From: Eupeodes corollae
Taxonomy: Eukaryota > Arthropoda > Insecta > Diptera > Syrphidae
NCBI RefSeq assembly: GCF_945859685.1
Contig: NC_079147.1
Coordinates: 227,536,765-227,600,764, forward strand
Direction of reading: 5' to 3'
Length of the DNA: 64,000 nt
The notes beneath the pieces are model-generated. The model worked only from the letters and a program-made list of their open reading frames with translations, was not told the origin of the DNA and did no database searches. Shown here in pieces: positions 24,901 through 37,394 of this stretch (positions are counted from its first letter, which is position 1; each line of letters begins with the position of its first letter). The position numbers and the translations under genes are program-made.

Positions 24901-25204
24901 GACTACATTTACAGTCTAAAGTACAGCACTCTTTGAACGTACATTTTGAGAAAGCTAATTATTTAGTTAGTAAATAAATAATCAGCTGTCATTTTGACGT
25001 AAGTGGAATATACTTGAAAGTAAGGGAGGTTTTATCAATTAAATTTGCAGACAACTTTCCAATAAAATTGCCTTAATTGGAAAGAAATTTTTTGGCAGTT
25101 GGCCAATCAGAAACTTGAATTAGAACCTTGACCTAACATTAAATCGCCTGTGTCGTCTGAAACTGCCTATTGTTAAAATCTAATACAAAAATGGTGAACA
25201 TTTT
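21977..25204. other. 3.2-kb intergenic stretch without a gene
   Basis: AT-rich. It contains a GC-rich island at about 22900-22955 (CGCCGCCGTCGGTCGCCGGC) that could be an unannotated 5' UTR or promoter. A 30-codon ORF at 23442-23534 starts MDLNTERSLFKDLKNL; its coding status cannot be judged. TTTCATATACGAAAT recurs near 24682-24766. Confidence 0.4.
24682..24766. repeat. Short tandem motif TTTCATATACGAAAT, three times
   Basis: TCCTTATACGAAAT (24682), TTTCATATACGAAAT (24721) and the same again (24752), about 30-39 bp apart. The motif is a partial palindrome. Function unknown. Confidence 0.6.
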
Positions 25205-25215
25205 ACAATCATCAT

Positions 25216-25526
25216 CAAAATCAAATGGGGTGGCGCAACAGTCCGTTGTGAACCAGGGCCTAGTGACTTACAACTCTCAACCATTCCTGTGTGCGAGTAC
25301 TGTTGTCAGGAATGGAAGGGACCTACAATTTAATGCCGAATCCGAACGGCTAGTTTGAGAAAGCACTTTTTCATGACAAGAATTACTCTTGAAGGATTTG
25401 TCAATTCCTCGCAAGAGGCAGTACCCGCGAAAATTAATTTTTTAAATTAAGGTGGCACAGGCAGGGATTGAACCCAAGACCCCTTGCATGACAGTCCAAC
25501 GCACTAACCATCATGCCACGGGTACT
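25216..25526 (-). mobile_element. tRNA-derived SINE, copy 2, with 11-bp target duplication
   Basis: Complete copy read on the minus strand. The tRNA head has GTGGCATGATGGTTAGTGCG as A-box region and GGGTTCAATCCC as B box. The body follows, and the 3' end is GGACTGTTGCGCCACCCC. It is flanked by perfect direct repeats ACAATCATCAT at 25205-25215 and 25527-25537, the signature of target-primed reverse transcription. Shorter reading frames across it are chance. Confidence 0.92.
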
Positions 25527-26015
25527 ACAATCATCATAGTTCGCCAAAATAAAGCACATTTAAGTTACCGGGATCGGAAAGCAACTTCTTGGCTGAAAAA
25601 GTTTAAGCTATTTGAACTAGTTTTAGTAATAAGGAGAATAAAAGCCGTTTTCAAGAAAACTTAGGCTTGTTCATCTTTGGAATAAGGAATCCCACAAACG
25701 ACTTACATTGTACTAAGGTTTTATGGCTTTTAGAATGCAGTTAAAATAAAAACTTAAGGCAGTCAATAACCAGCAACATCATATCTTCGCTGATTGATCC
25801 AAAATTTGTATCAAAAACTGGGGCCTATTTTTTTTCAGAGGTTCTCAACCCAAAGGCGTCAAAAGCATTTGCTTTTTGATGCATTCAGCACTTAGAAGGA
25901 AAAAGAAGGGCAAGAAAACTCATACTGTTGCGAACATTTTTCGTAAATTCCAACATTGATCTTGTTTCCAAACATCAAGTTTTTAACGCAACAGTCAATA
26001 CTTGTATGTGTTTTA
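25527..26015. other. Intergenic, no gene seen
   Basis: No supported feature apart from the right target duplication of the SINE at its start. Confidence 0.5.
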
Positions 26016-26553
26016 TTAACTCCCCATAGGAAGTCCGTTTTGTCAAAATGAAAATGTTGACATTTCTCGACGTTTCCAGGTCTCTAGAGTAAAATAAAAG
26101 ATTTTTGGAAAGATACCTGTGCGTGCGCGTGTACGTTCGCGACGTTTTTTTCGTCGTCAATAGCTCAAGAACCAGAAGAGATATCGACTCCAAATAAATG
26201 TTGGTATACAGATAATAATGCAGAAAGATGCAGAAAGAGCTCTCAAAAAATTGCGTGGGTGGTTTTTTAATTGAAAATTTTGGTTAACTCTAAATATCTC
26301 ACGAACCAATAAAGCAAGAGACTTGAATTAAAATTTGTATTAAATATTGTAAAGTGATACGAAACTAGTATATTTTTAACGTTGTTTTTATAAATCAAAA
26401 CACTAAAAAAAATATTTGTCAACTAGAAAATTTAAGGAACAAAAAATGATTTTATCTCCAAAACAATTTTGTGCAACGAAGAATAACGGTTTTAGCATTT
26501 GGTGAAATCTTGAGAAAAATTGAAGTGACAGTTTTTTTTTATAAAAAATAAAA

Positions 26554-27008
26554 TAAATAAATAAATTGGGTGGCGTAACAGTCCGTTAAGAACTTGGGCC
26601 TAGTGACTTACAACTCTCAACCATTCCTGTGTGTTTACAGTTTATATGCCGAATCCGAACGGCTAATTTGAAAAGGACTTTTTCATAACAAGAGTTACTC
26701 TTGGAGAATTTGTCAATTCCTCGCAAAAGCGTGAAAAGACTTAAGATGGCATAGGCAGGTATCGAACCCAAGATATCTGGCATGACAGTCCAACGCACTT
26801 TTTTTTCAAATTCATTTTTATTTATTCAATCTTAAACCTATCTTAAAGCTAGACAAAAATTCATAAAACTAGCCTAATTATCCATAACTTACAACTAACT
26901 TAATGGTCCCATACGGACACTCTAAGTTAAACTATAACACTTAAAACTAATGCCTTTCGGCCCTAAGATCTATTAGTCCAACGCACTAACCATCATGCCA
27001 CGGGTACT
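26554..27008 (-). mobile_element. tRNA-derived SINE, copy 3, nested in R-B and itself interrupted
   Basis: Minus-strand SINE with the AAATAAATAAATAAATT tail at its left end, tail box GTGGCGTAACAGTCCG, body, and tRNA head ending CATCATGCCACGGGTACT. Approximate target duplication TAAAAAATAAAA (26542-26553) and TAAAAATAAAAA (27009-27020). A 175-bp retroposon (26800-26974) is inserted in the tRNA head. Confidence 0.85.
26800..26974 (-). mobile_element. Retroposed 3' end with poly(A), 13-bp target duplication
   Basis: Flanked by AGTCCAACGCACT at 26787-26799 and 26975-26987. Read on the minus strand it ends TTGAATAAATAAAAATG followed by AATTTGAAAAAAAA, that is, a polyadenylation signal and an A tail. 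It looks like a 5'-truncated LINE 3' UTR or a processed transcript end; the parent is not in the window. Confidence 0.85.
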
Positions 27009-27676
27009 TAAAAATAAAAACCTAAAAGAAAAAACATTAAAAATCGATTTTACACTTAAATATCTTTTCAAAACTTTGAGATATTGGGTTTAAACTAATT
27101 TTATCTTATGAGAAATATCGTTTTCAACATTTAGTTAAATTTTGAGAAAAATCGAATTGACATAGTTATTTTACAAAAAATTAAAATCTAAAACAAATTA
27201 ATAAAAGTTGGAAAAAAAAAGATTTTCTACTAAAATATCTTTTGAAAAATTTAAGATTCAAATGTATTTTATTTTATAAAAAATATTGTTTTCCAGATTC
27301 AGGAATGTTTTTTACTCTAACATTTAGTTTTTTTTATACAAAATTAAAATCTACAAAAAATAGTACGCAAAATTGGTAAAAACTGATGTTTGGTTCTCGA
27401 TATCTCGTGAAAAATAGAAAACATTGGCTTTAAATTGATTTAATTCATCCAATTTGTATTTGTTTATATTAGAAATAAAAACTTTTAAGAAATGCTACTA
27501 AAATTGGTAAAAATTGGTTTTTGAAAAAAAATCTCGTTAATCAAAATAGATTTTGAAATCTAAATTTTTAAATGTTGTAGAATAATTTAACTGATAACTT
27601 TTTTAACAAAACACGAAAACCAACAGACGGGATGGAAAGTGTGGTCAGTGTGGGTCGCATCCTATCCTCTTTTTTA

Positions 27677-28564
27677 TCAAGCTTTTGGAGTCAGCCCTTT
27701 TGAAGCTGTCCAAAAATGTTTCTTGAAGCGACCGCTGCCCCATCTCTACACAAAAATATGCCTTGCACTTTGAGTCTGGGTTACCTCCCAGTCATTTCAA
27801 AAATTTGAAGGCTCACTCCTAATATTCGACTTGCACTTAACTAAACTATCTACATCGGCTTCGAGAGTAATATACAAAAATCTATAAAAAATTAATAAAA
27901 ACTATATATCTGAATTTATAATCACGATTTTATATTATTATATATTACCTTAATTACTTAGCCCATAGAGCCAATCTTCAGCAAATATTCATTTTGTGCA
28001 ACAAGAGATTCTGTTTTCCATTTCAATTCTGAATTGCAAAAAAATACAAGAAATTCTAAGAGCATACTTCGGATCCGGGTTGGATCATTTTTTTTAACCA
28101 CTTATTGTTTTTAAATGTTGATATGATTTACCAAAACATTTTGTATACATTTTGAGGACGTTAACAGTGTGCAAATTTCAATATTGCAACAAAAACTCAA
28201 TCTCATTCTATGATTGCATGATGCAATACCACAAATACCATATATCTTTTCTAATAATTAATTGAAAAGAGGATGAAATCATGAAATTCATAGAAATCTG
28301 ATTGATGCTAAAATGTATCTTCATACTTTGCAAAAGAAAAATATCGATATTACTATACTTTCATGCATAATGTCTACATTATGAACATTTAAAATGTTAA
28401 TCTTTTGAATTCATGCGTGGTAGATGGTACAAACAAAATTGAAGTATTCAATGAAAGCATGATATCATAAAGCATGATATATCAAGAAAAAATATCAAAA
28501 TAGACATACCAATTTTATTTTCAATGTAAAACACAATCAATGACGGGTGTTTATTTAATTTATA
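27677..28564. other. Intergenic, no gene seen
   Basis: AT-rich, no supported reading frame. Confidence 0.5.
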
Positions 28565-29152
28565 CAGTCGACTCTCCTTAAGTCGAAACTCTGCTTAATT
28601 TGGAAATGTTGAGTATTTTATGTCATTCCTTTCAGTGTTCTATACAAAAACTCTAGCTCGAGCAATTTACTTTTGGGCAAAACGATTTTGTTTTTTTTCT
28701 GCGCAAATAGTTCGAACAATCACATTCTAGAATAGCAAAAAAATTCGTCGTTCGTTTGCTTTTTTCTATTTTTTTATTGATTTCAGGAAGGTGGGGTTAT
28801 GAAAACATATAAAAATATGAAAACCAATTTATTTTAGAAATTAAAAAGGGAATAAAGAAAAAATCAATAACTATAGAAGATTTTATCATTATCCGAAATA
28901 TTCTTTTATCAATATGGGCAAAAATTACAGCAGCGATATGATTTTGCAACAAGCAGTGTTTTTATTACATTCTGATGGAGCAAGAACTTTTTTGTTGTTT
29001 TTTATTAAAATCATTATACATATGCATTTAGTTTTTACCAAATAAACATTAAAAAAAGTGAAGAAAATGACACTACCACTCGAATTTTCCTTAAACTCTA
29101 AATCGAACAATTTCTGTTTTCCCTGAGAATTCAACTTAGAGAGAGTCGACTG
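28565..29152. mobile_element. pogo-like non-autonomous DNA transposon
   Basis: Terminal inverted repeats CAGTCGACTCTCCTTAAGTC (left) and CAGTCGACTCTCTCTAAGTT (reverse complement of the right end), flanked by TA at 28563-28564 and 29153-29154. CAGT-GACTCTC ends with internal TTCGA words and TA duplication are typical of the pogo branch of Tc1/mariner. It is 588 bp with no transposase frame, so a MITE-like deletion derivative. Confidence 0.85.
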
Positions 29153-31119
29153 TATATAGATATAAATGAATGAATTACGACTCAATGGAAGCAATTTAAT
29201 GATTTCTTAACATATTACAATTATTAAAGCAATCTTTTGTTAGCAAACACTTTCTTTAAAAATTAAGTAAACTGTTTCGAAAAACAAAAATACAAATTTC
29301 GCCAGTTCATTGCACCTTTCGCTTATCGTGCATATAAGCATTTATTGCTAAATAAAATACATTTGATGCATCATGCATCATATTTTAATTGTTTTCTTGT
29401 TGTTATATAAAATAATGACCGGTATCATGAAAGATGAAAGATTATAAAATTTTAATTTTGTTTACTTATATTTTATGTTATGAGCTACACGTATAATGCA
29501 CTGCAAAATTGATGATATTTAAGAAGGTTACCCATCTTCTTTGATAACCTTTAGAAAAAACATCCTTGCTGCATCTTCAAAAGTATGTATACTTACTTCG
29601 TTTTTTGAGACATCTTCCCACTCACGATCTCACAATAAATGATGTAAAGTTTTTGCAAGTAACTATACCTACCTAACCTATGTACCTACCTACACTACAA
29701 GTTTTTATATAGAAACCTAGAGATTTTAAGGTGTGATTCCCGTTCTCGTGATGATGAAATGACAACTTAAAAAAAAAAAAAAAAAGACAATACAACAAAA
29801 CTATCTGACATTATAGCATCTTATATCTTCAAGATGTGTATGCAAAAGCTATTCGCGCAATACAGGTATTTCTTTATAAGAGATGACACAAAAAAACGAG
29901 ACAAAATTCGTCATAGATACCTACTTACTGATGCACAGGGTGGTTCAAAAAAGGTAATTTAATTTCATTTAGGTTGAAACAAACTTGCGGATGGCATTAT
30001 TTGACTTGTTTTTTTTTTGCTAGCTTTGAATCGTGTGTATTATAAGATTTATTCTTAAAAGTTAGGTTGTTGATATTAAGTTCCAGGTAGCCTTAGTAGT
30101 TATGGTAATGACAGAAACGTTCGTTTTCCAGAACGTTGTTGCAGCGTTTCCTAGGAAGAACGCATACGTTTAAAAACTTTTCCAAACATTTAAATAGTGA
30201 GGAAAACTACTTCAAATGCATTTTTTCCTTTCACGACAAACATTAGGTCTCAGCTTCAGGTCTATTGTTTTTAAGTTACACAAGGAAACAAGTGTGAGGT
30301 TAGCCACACTCAGATTTTGAACCTACTTGTTTCAGAACAAAAATCCAAAAAACAGTTCTATTCGATCCTAAAGTTTGTGTGCGTTTGTGTATACAGTTAC
30401 TCCCAGAATTGAGCATGCACTCATATGAAAATGAGTGTAAGATATAATTCGTTACTTTTAGTATTCCACATGCGACGTTTTGGCAAGTTTTTTTTCTTTT
30501 TGTAATTATAAGAAATCCTTAAACGGAATTCAGGAAACAGAATTTTTAGCCAGTGGAAGGATAACTTTTGAATTCATTGACAAATGGAAATTTCTAGACA
30601 TTTTTAAAAAAAAAGTATAAAGTAGTCCGTAGAAAAACTGAATTTACATTTTACTTTCAACATGATGCTTAACATAGTACATCGTTTGTTGTGCAGGAAT
30701 GGTTGCTTTATACTGTCACAAACCAGTTCAAGTCTTAATACCTGAGCCACCGGACATTAATACCATTGAACTCAAGCATTCGAAATCAGTTGAAAACAAA
30801 GGTCAGCGAATTTTTTGGAGAATAACACCCCCATCTTCAAAAGGCTGTTATATTGGGTATAATTAGATGATCAAATGTGTTAAACTCGTGTTCACTTTCA
30901 ATTTTACGCCATTTATTTTTTAGATAGTTTATGTTTCTAAGATCTCAGAGATTTCCGAGAAATATATATGTAAACAGCATTTTTCACACAAATTTTTAAA
31001 TTTTGCTGTCAGAAATCTGAGAACAAAATTTGTATGATTCGATTTTTCTAGAATTCTCTATCGCACAATTCAAAAACGATAATTTCATTCTCCTGCTCTG
31101 CGAATCAGTCTAAAAAAAA
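29153..31119. other. 2-kb intergenic stretch, one small unexplained ORF
   Basis: Contains CACAGGGTGGTTCAAAAA near 29936, which resembles a mariner end but has no partner that I can find. A 55-codon ORF at 30699-30866 follows a splice-acceptor-like TTTGTTGTGCAG. The rest shows nothing. Confidence 0.4.
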
Positions 31120-32200
31120 TTTCAGAAATCTTAGAAATCCTCTCATAAAAGAAGCCTGGAAAACCGAAAGCTTCCCCGATAAATGGAAGAAAGGAATCAT
31201 CGTCAAGCTCCCAAAAAAGGAGATCTTATAAAGTGCGAAAACTGGAGAGGAATTTGCGTTCAACCTGCCGTTGCCAAAAAAGAAGCAAAAGTTGTACTGC
31301 AACGCATCAGAGAACACTTTAAGACCACACTCGAAGCCAAACAAGCAGGATTCGGCGGTGGATCCTCCTGTATTGATCATATTAACACCCTGCGGATCGT
31401 TATTGAACAGTGCGTTGATAATCGAGCACCACTATACTTGCTGTTCATCGACTTCGAGAAGGCCTTTGATAGCGTTAAACAGGGAGTACACCTGGTTAGC
31501 TTTGCGTAGGAGAGGCATCCCAAGCAACATATGATGGATCCAAGTGTCACGTTCTGCACGATAGTAGGTTGTCAGATGATTTTGAAATCCGTAGCGGAGT
31601 CAGGCAAGGCTGTATTCTGTCGCCAATATTGTGTTTGTTGGTGATAAGCGATGTACTGCGCGCAGCTTTGTCAGATAGTGGAGGGATCCAATTGACTTTG
31701 ACATCCTATTTAAAGCACTTAGATTACGCGGAAGATGCTTGCTTACTCTCTCATAGGATCATGGATCTCCATCAAATGAGAACAAGTGTGGAGAGAGAAG
31801 CAGAAGCTGTAGGGCTGAAAATAATTCCGGCAAAAACTAAAATGATCAGTCCTGGAATTCGACCATCCTCTCAAATAAATATTTCCTTGCAATTGGTGGA
31901 AAAAGTGGAGAGCTTTCAATGTCTTAGAAGTAACTTCTCCATCGAAGGCGGAAACAAACAAGACTCCATCTGCCCCATCCGCAAAGCAAAAGTGGCATTT
32001 GGTATTCTGTCAAAAATTTGGAGGAATAACTCTATCAGCTTAAGCACAAAGCTACGACTGTTTCGCACAAATGTCAAAACTGTGCTTCTTTATCGGTTCA
32101 GCACTTGGAAGGTTACTTCAGCCATTACAAGAAAGCTGCAAACCTTCGTGAATAGATGTCTTCGTAACATCCTAAGGATTTTTCTATTTTCTGGACGGAA
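31120..32200 (+). mobile_element. LINE-C: decayed non-LTR reverse transcriptase
   Basis: RT order is clear across three frames: WKTESFPDKWKKGIIVKLPK (31150-31215), GDLIKCENWRGI, then LFIDFEKAFDSV (31440-31475), IRSGVRQGCILSPIL (31585-31630) and LDYAEDACLLSH (31720-31755), KTKMISPGIR and a thumb region ending LQTFVNRCLRNILR (32130-32175). The catalytic box is YAED instead of YADD. There is no endonuclease upstream and no C-terminal zinc knuckle. The copy stops close to the start of an R-A repeat. Clade not resolved. Confidence 0.85.
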
Positions 32201-32214
32201 TTTTATTTTCCTGA

Positions 32215-32535
32215 ACAGCTGATACTCTTATGTTCAAAAGTGAAGGAAGCCATTCAACTGATTTTTGTTCCAATTTCACACAATTCCGATGACAGATTTC
32301 TGTCAGTAAAAGTTTCTCGGTGGATTTCAATCAGGAAACTTTTAATGATAGCTCTAAACGACCTGTCAAAAGAATTACAATGTTTGTTTTTTTTTTACTG
32401 ATGAACACCAATGAAAGCTATAACTGGTGCCTTAGGATAAATCCGCCAACCGTGTTTTGAAACATTTTTCTTTTACAGGTATTTGACTATTGTCAGCTCA
32501 TTGGTTATTGTCGGAGTACTGACTAACCATTGATT
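32215..32535. repeat. R-A interspersed repeat, copy 2 (inverted relative to copy 1)
   Basis: Matches the reverse complement of 5035-5350 over most of its length, beginning at TTATGTTCAAAAGTGAAGG, which abuts the end of LINE-C. Shared blocks: AACTGATTTTTGTTCCAATT, GATGACAGATTTCTGTCAGT, AAACGACCTGTCAAAAG, CAATGAAAGCTATAACTG. Confidence 0.7.
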
Positions 32536-35500
32536 TGACAAAATTCTAAGATCTGATATTTATATTTAGTTTATATGTTATTGTAAGCTAGCACTTTTCC
32601 AAGAAAATGAGATTCTAACTGTAGACAAATTATTTATATTTTAGTATAGTTGTCAAGATAGCTGAGATTGTAGGTGAAAATGATGTATTCACAGTTTATA
32701 AAAACGCTTTTAAATCACCTTCTTCGACAGTAAACTTCAACATTTTAAAAGTACATTATTTACATTGTCACTTATACAGGACTTTCCAATAAGAGATTTC
32801 ATTTTGAAAATAATTTAAAACAGTCGCCATGGCTATGCTTGGGCTTTATGAAATGTTCCATGACCAATGCCCCGATAATTTCATGAATTCTAAACTTAAG
32901 GTTTTGATTGGATTGTGCAGCATTGGTATAGACCATATCTTTCACTTGGTCCCAAATAAATCACAAGATCTCACAGTGCGCATTTTTTATCAACTCGAGA
33001 AATACTACAGTTAGGAAACTTGTCTTTCAAAGTTGATGTTGTTTAGTTGGTTGTGTGGAACGTTGCTCCGCCTTGTTGAAACTAAACGTTCTTGAAGAAG
33101 ATTTTTTGATGAAAAACCGGATCAATTGAAGCGTTTTAGAAACCGAACAGCGAACTAAACTTTACGTGGCTTTATCTGTTTTTATTCAAAATAAGGTGGA
33201 ATGTTTATTGAGGTATGCCTTGCCAAAAAACTAAAGCTTTGGTTAATCGTGCATTGTTGTACTTTTATTAATAATGTACTTTTTACTTGTCAACTAATAA
33301 AAGAAAATAGCTTCAAAAGTGACAGCTGTCTAAATAGCGGACTATAAAGAATGAAACTTTTTATTTTTAAACCCTTTTATTTCCAGCCTTGGTAAAGTAT
33401 TTTAGCCGATGTTTGATAGTTTAGCTCAAAAACAATTTGTTAATGACTTTCCATATGGATTTTAAATAAATAGCCCATACTACAGCTCTGTTAAATCCTT
33501 AGAAAACAAAAAGACCATTTAGAATTAAAATGAAAAAATAAATATATATTATTATTATGTCATGCTTTCTTTACTGGAAATATAACGAGCAACCCTGTAA
33601 CATATGTATTAACATTAAAAAAAAACATAAAATTTATTCAAAGCAATAAGTTAACAGACAGGATTTTTTTTATCACCGAACTTTTAATCTAAAACTTAAA
33701 AAATGTTTGAGGTAAGCAATTGGAAAACAAAATTTCACTCTTATATTATGTATCTTTTAAATACTTAGAATACACAAAACGGTTACCCATATTTTCTTTT
33801 TGCTTACTTTTCTTCTTTTGAACGTTCGTGTAAAATCGAGCTCTGAATATTAATAAATCGCTTAAGAAGGTTAGAAATAGACGCGTACGAAAAATAGAAA
33901 AATGTTTGCAGTTGATAGGTTAATGAACGGACGACGACGCACGTTTATATCTTTCCAGGTAGCTAGCGTAACGGATACAATAATTTATTGGCACCCTTTT
34001 TCATCAAAGCTGTAATTTGTTGAGGTGCATATTATCGACTAGTTTAGCAAATATTAAAAACAATAACTGAAGTAATAAAGAGGGTAAAAAATATGTTCTG
34101 TAAAGAGTGGCAACTTATTTCTTTAAGTTGTTTTTGTATATTGAAATACAAACTTAGGATTTATGCAGTTAATTAATGTAAAAATATTTGAAATAAAAGA
34201 GGTATTATATTAGTCATGCTATGTTCTTATAAGTTATTCTCAAAGTGTGTGTATTGATATTAAAAGTAAAAACATAATAATTTCGCTATCGAGTGCCAAT
34301 ACCCTCTGACCTAGTTTTATTTTTGTTTATATATTTATTTTTTTATTATTAACGCCCTCTACTTGTTTTGGAATAAAGAAATAAAATTTCTAGTACAAAA
34401 TAAACACTGACCAGTCATGTGTATTTAAATACATAATTCATAACAAATTAGAAAGTCGGCGGAAAAAAATCCACACCTTTAGATTTATTTCGATTGCAAT
34501 TTTGTGTACGCTTTTAAAGCGTCAACTTTACCCATACCCAGAGTAAAGTATAATATTCCAACTGACCATACTTTGACTGATAATTTCAGAAATATAATGA
34601 AGAAAATAAAGAGTAAAAAACGGAATAAGTAAGAAGTAAGAAAAAAAAGAAACTTATTGAAGAATTTATATAGAAACTCTAGAGAGAAGAAATAATAAAA
34701 CTATACGAAAGAGCTGAAGCAAGAACGTGAAGCGGTTTTTTAACGTCGTCGTCGTATTCGGACGGTGCAACGGGCGGCGGGAGCTGCATGGTCATTGGTG
34801 GTGGTTTGAGTAGTGCGTGGCTATAATGGACATGAATATAACCGGAACCTGTTTAGCATTTTTTAAAGCTCATCTAGAACAGTTAGACAGTGATATTCTT
34901 TCCGTTTGTTGTTGTTGTTTTTGGTAAGTTTATTTTGCCTTTAAAACCTACGACACCATGACTGTTTCCCGATGTAATGTAATATTGACAACAAACCAGT
35001 GTTATTATTATGAAAAAAATACTACCTGATGACTTACAGATCAATTACAGAAAAAAATACTTTCTATGAAATGTTTATTTTTCATTCTGTTGACTTATGT
35101 TTCATTACTTTTATATTAATTCAAATGGGAGGAGTATTCTTTATTTCAAAAATAATATTATTAAAGTTAAATAAAACATCAGGTTTTTATTCAAACAAAC
35201 ATTTTTACGATGGAGAAGTTTGTTAGTTCACAATAATATTTCTTTCGCTCGTGCATCAGCATGGAAAAGAAGTATTTTTAAAGTAAGGTGAAAAGTGTCC
35301 TGGGACATGGTATACACTTTTTTTTTAACTATTTTTTTCTTTTTGGAAAAATTACTTAAAAACACATTTTTGAAATATTGTTGCTCTAAAAGATATCTCA
35401 AAAATGATGCTTCTTTTAAATTTGAATCAACTTATCTTTGCGTGTGATTGAATTCTTTTGAACGCAATAATTGGTCCTAGAAATGATTTATTGCTTCCAA

Positions 35501-35654
35501 AATATGATCGCCTAAACCTCTAAACTTTCTATGAGACAAATCTGAATATATCTTTTGAATTGGCTTACCATAAGGTCTAAAATGATTTGTTTTATAAATA
35601 TATAGACTAATCCACAGTGATTAAATTGTGTGTATCAAAATCTAATGGCGGGGA
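32536..35654. other. 3.1-kb intergenic stretch, no gene supported
   Basis: AT-rich. A 60-codon frame (32829-33014, MAMLGLYEMFHDQCPDNF) has no recognised family. A GC-richer patch at about 34735-34800 (CGTCGTCGTCGTATTCGGAC) is unexplained and could be an isolated regulatory or 5' UTR segment. Confidence 0.4.
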
Positions 35655-35835
35655 CTTATACAGGGTCCGGTAAAAAGATCTCCCATATCCATCTTGTTGG
35701 AACCAGATGGAAATAAGCCTCGTCAGACGAAATTAAAACAGCATTAAGGGGAATGTTTTGAACCACCATTACGTATATATTCCTCTACGACAAATGCGCG
35801 ATTCTCGCCGTGCCACGCCATTATGACCTCTATCT
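35655..35835 (-). mobile_element. Mariner-like element remnant with terminal end
   Basis: The left end TATACAGGGTCCGGTAAAAA looks like a mariner terminus. On the minus strand MAWHGENRAFVVEEYIRNGG (N-terminal HTH region) runs almost directly into SDEAYFHL, a segment around the first catalytic Asp of this transposase type. So most of the protein is missing by internal deletion. Same general family as the relic at 47450-47970. Confidence 0.65.
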
Positions 35836-37394
35836 ATCTATACCCGGAATGCCATTTTATCTATAAATAGCTTTAAATATAAACGTCTAAAAATACGGGA
35901 GGTTTTTTTTGCCGGAAGAGGATGAAATTAAATTACAAGTATTATATGTGTTCCAGTCTATTTGAATATTTGGGTATTTATTTTAAAAGTTAAATTAAAT
36001 TTAAAGTCTTAAAATTATTTACTTTGATGCCAACAAAAATTATATACATTTCATGAATATTTTCATAAAAAGGGCGTTTTACAAAAGATTGTTTATATTT
36101 AAAAGTTATATTATTGCTTTACAACTTTTATCTCCCAAGTCATAAACACTTACTTCGGGGAACAACACAAATATTCATTACAACACCTTCTTTTAAGCTT
36201 AAATATCTAAGATTTCGAACGAATAATTTTGAAAAAAAAAATGAATCATCAAACAAAAAGTTTACCAAAATATTTTACTGAGAAATAAATTTGACTCCTT
36301 TAACTTACACTGCAAACCACTAGGATGTGTCCACATTTTAGAACCGCTTTTTATAGCTTTTTAATTTATGATTACAAGTTTGAAAAATTAAAAGGTAAAT
36401 AGAAAAATAGCGTTGGAATTCCCCAAGATCAAAAAATAAAGTACTCAAAAAGAGTATAACAAAGTGCGTCACTAGAATAATGCCACATTCAAAATTTTGG
36501 GAAAAATAAATGAAATCAGAGTATTTACATTTTATAGTTTGAAAAAATGTATTTATAATGTTTGTTTACATTAGTAATGACTATTTCCGTCAATTTCTGA
36601 TATAACCTCTATAAGACAGTCTAAAATGGACACATTCCATAATTTTTAATAATTACAGAAAATTTGGACCCAGTAATCATAAAAAGCATCGAATCAGTTG
36701 TCTTTCAGCTCTATTCTGCTATTCACGTGGATCGTTTATTCGATTCGCCCGTTCGATTCCCTTTAACACTGCCTTTCCATTCTGCTACAAATCGGTTGGA
36801 CTACATTGTACTAAACCAATTTGACATTCACGTAAACAGCTGTTCATGTGACAATCTTGAGAATGTTGGATAAATTGTTTTGATTCATTCAAAAATTAAG
36901 TTTAATCAATTCAATTGTTTAATTTGTGTAATTTTTGGTAATGGAAATTATCGGACTTTTTATTCCAATTGTAAACAAATTAATAAATTAGAGAAAGAGA
37001 AAGCTTCGGAGAAATGTTAGAAAGTCAAACAAAAAAGGAGGTTGAGCCTGTCTCTTAGGGTATTCCAAAATTCTCGGAGGTCTTCGGATTATCGTTTTGA
37101 AATATCTGTATTCAATTTCATTACAGAAGAAATTATTGTTGTAAATTGTTCCTTGTATGTCGTTCTTCCCCTAAAAGTATTAATAATCTTTTATTTATAA
37201 AAAAAATATTCTTCATTGAGCAATACATTAATAACAATTAGCAAACCAGACATCAATTGAAAAATCCGCTACATTTCTTATGTGAAAATTGCGGAAATGA
37301 ATTGTATAGAATAAACGCTTTTACGTGAATAGAAGAATAAAACGCAGCATTACCGACGTTATCGACATACACAGATTCACTGCGAATGAATAGC
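35836..37394. other. Intergenic, no gene supported
   Basis: AT-rich. The frame at 36664-36873 has no motif that I recognise. Confidence 0.45.

Larger units (their letters stand above)
26016..27676 (+). repeat. R-B dispersed repeat, copy 1 (interrupted by a SINE)
   Basis: Starts TTAACTCCCCATAGGAAGT and ends with GACGGGATGGAAAGTG, CAGTGTGGGTCG and CCTCTTTTTT, as in the copies at 40869 and 60812. The 5' part includes TTCGTCGTCAATAGCTCAAG, AACCAGAAGAGATATCGACT and AATATCTCACGAACCAATAA. The interior is made of diverged modules containing GAAAAATCGAATTGACA, ATAAAAACCTAAAA and AAATATTGTTTTC. A SINE splits it at 26554-27008. No coding frame survives. Confidence 0.8.

Noticed and set aside
29936..29960. 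Mariner end CACAGGGTGGTTCAAAAA as an element
   Set aside because: No partner end, duplication or transposase sequence within reach.
32829..33014. Plus-strand 61-codon ORF MAMLGLYEMF
   Set aside because: Isolated, no family recognised; length within chance for this base composition.
36664..36873. Plus-strand 69-codon ORF
   Set aside because: No motif and no neighbouring exon or splice sites; treated as chance.
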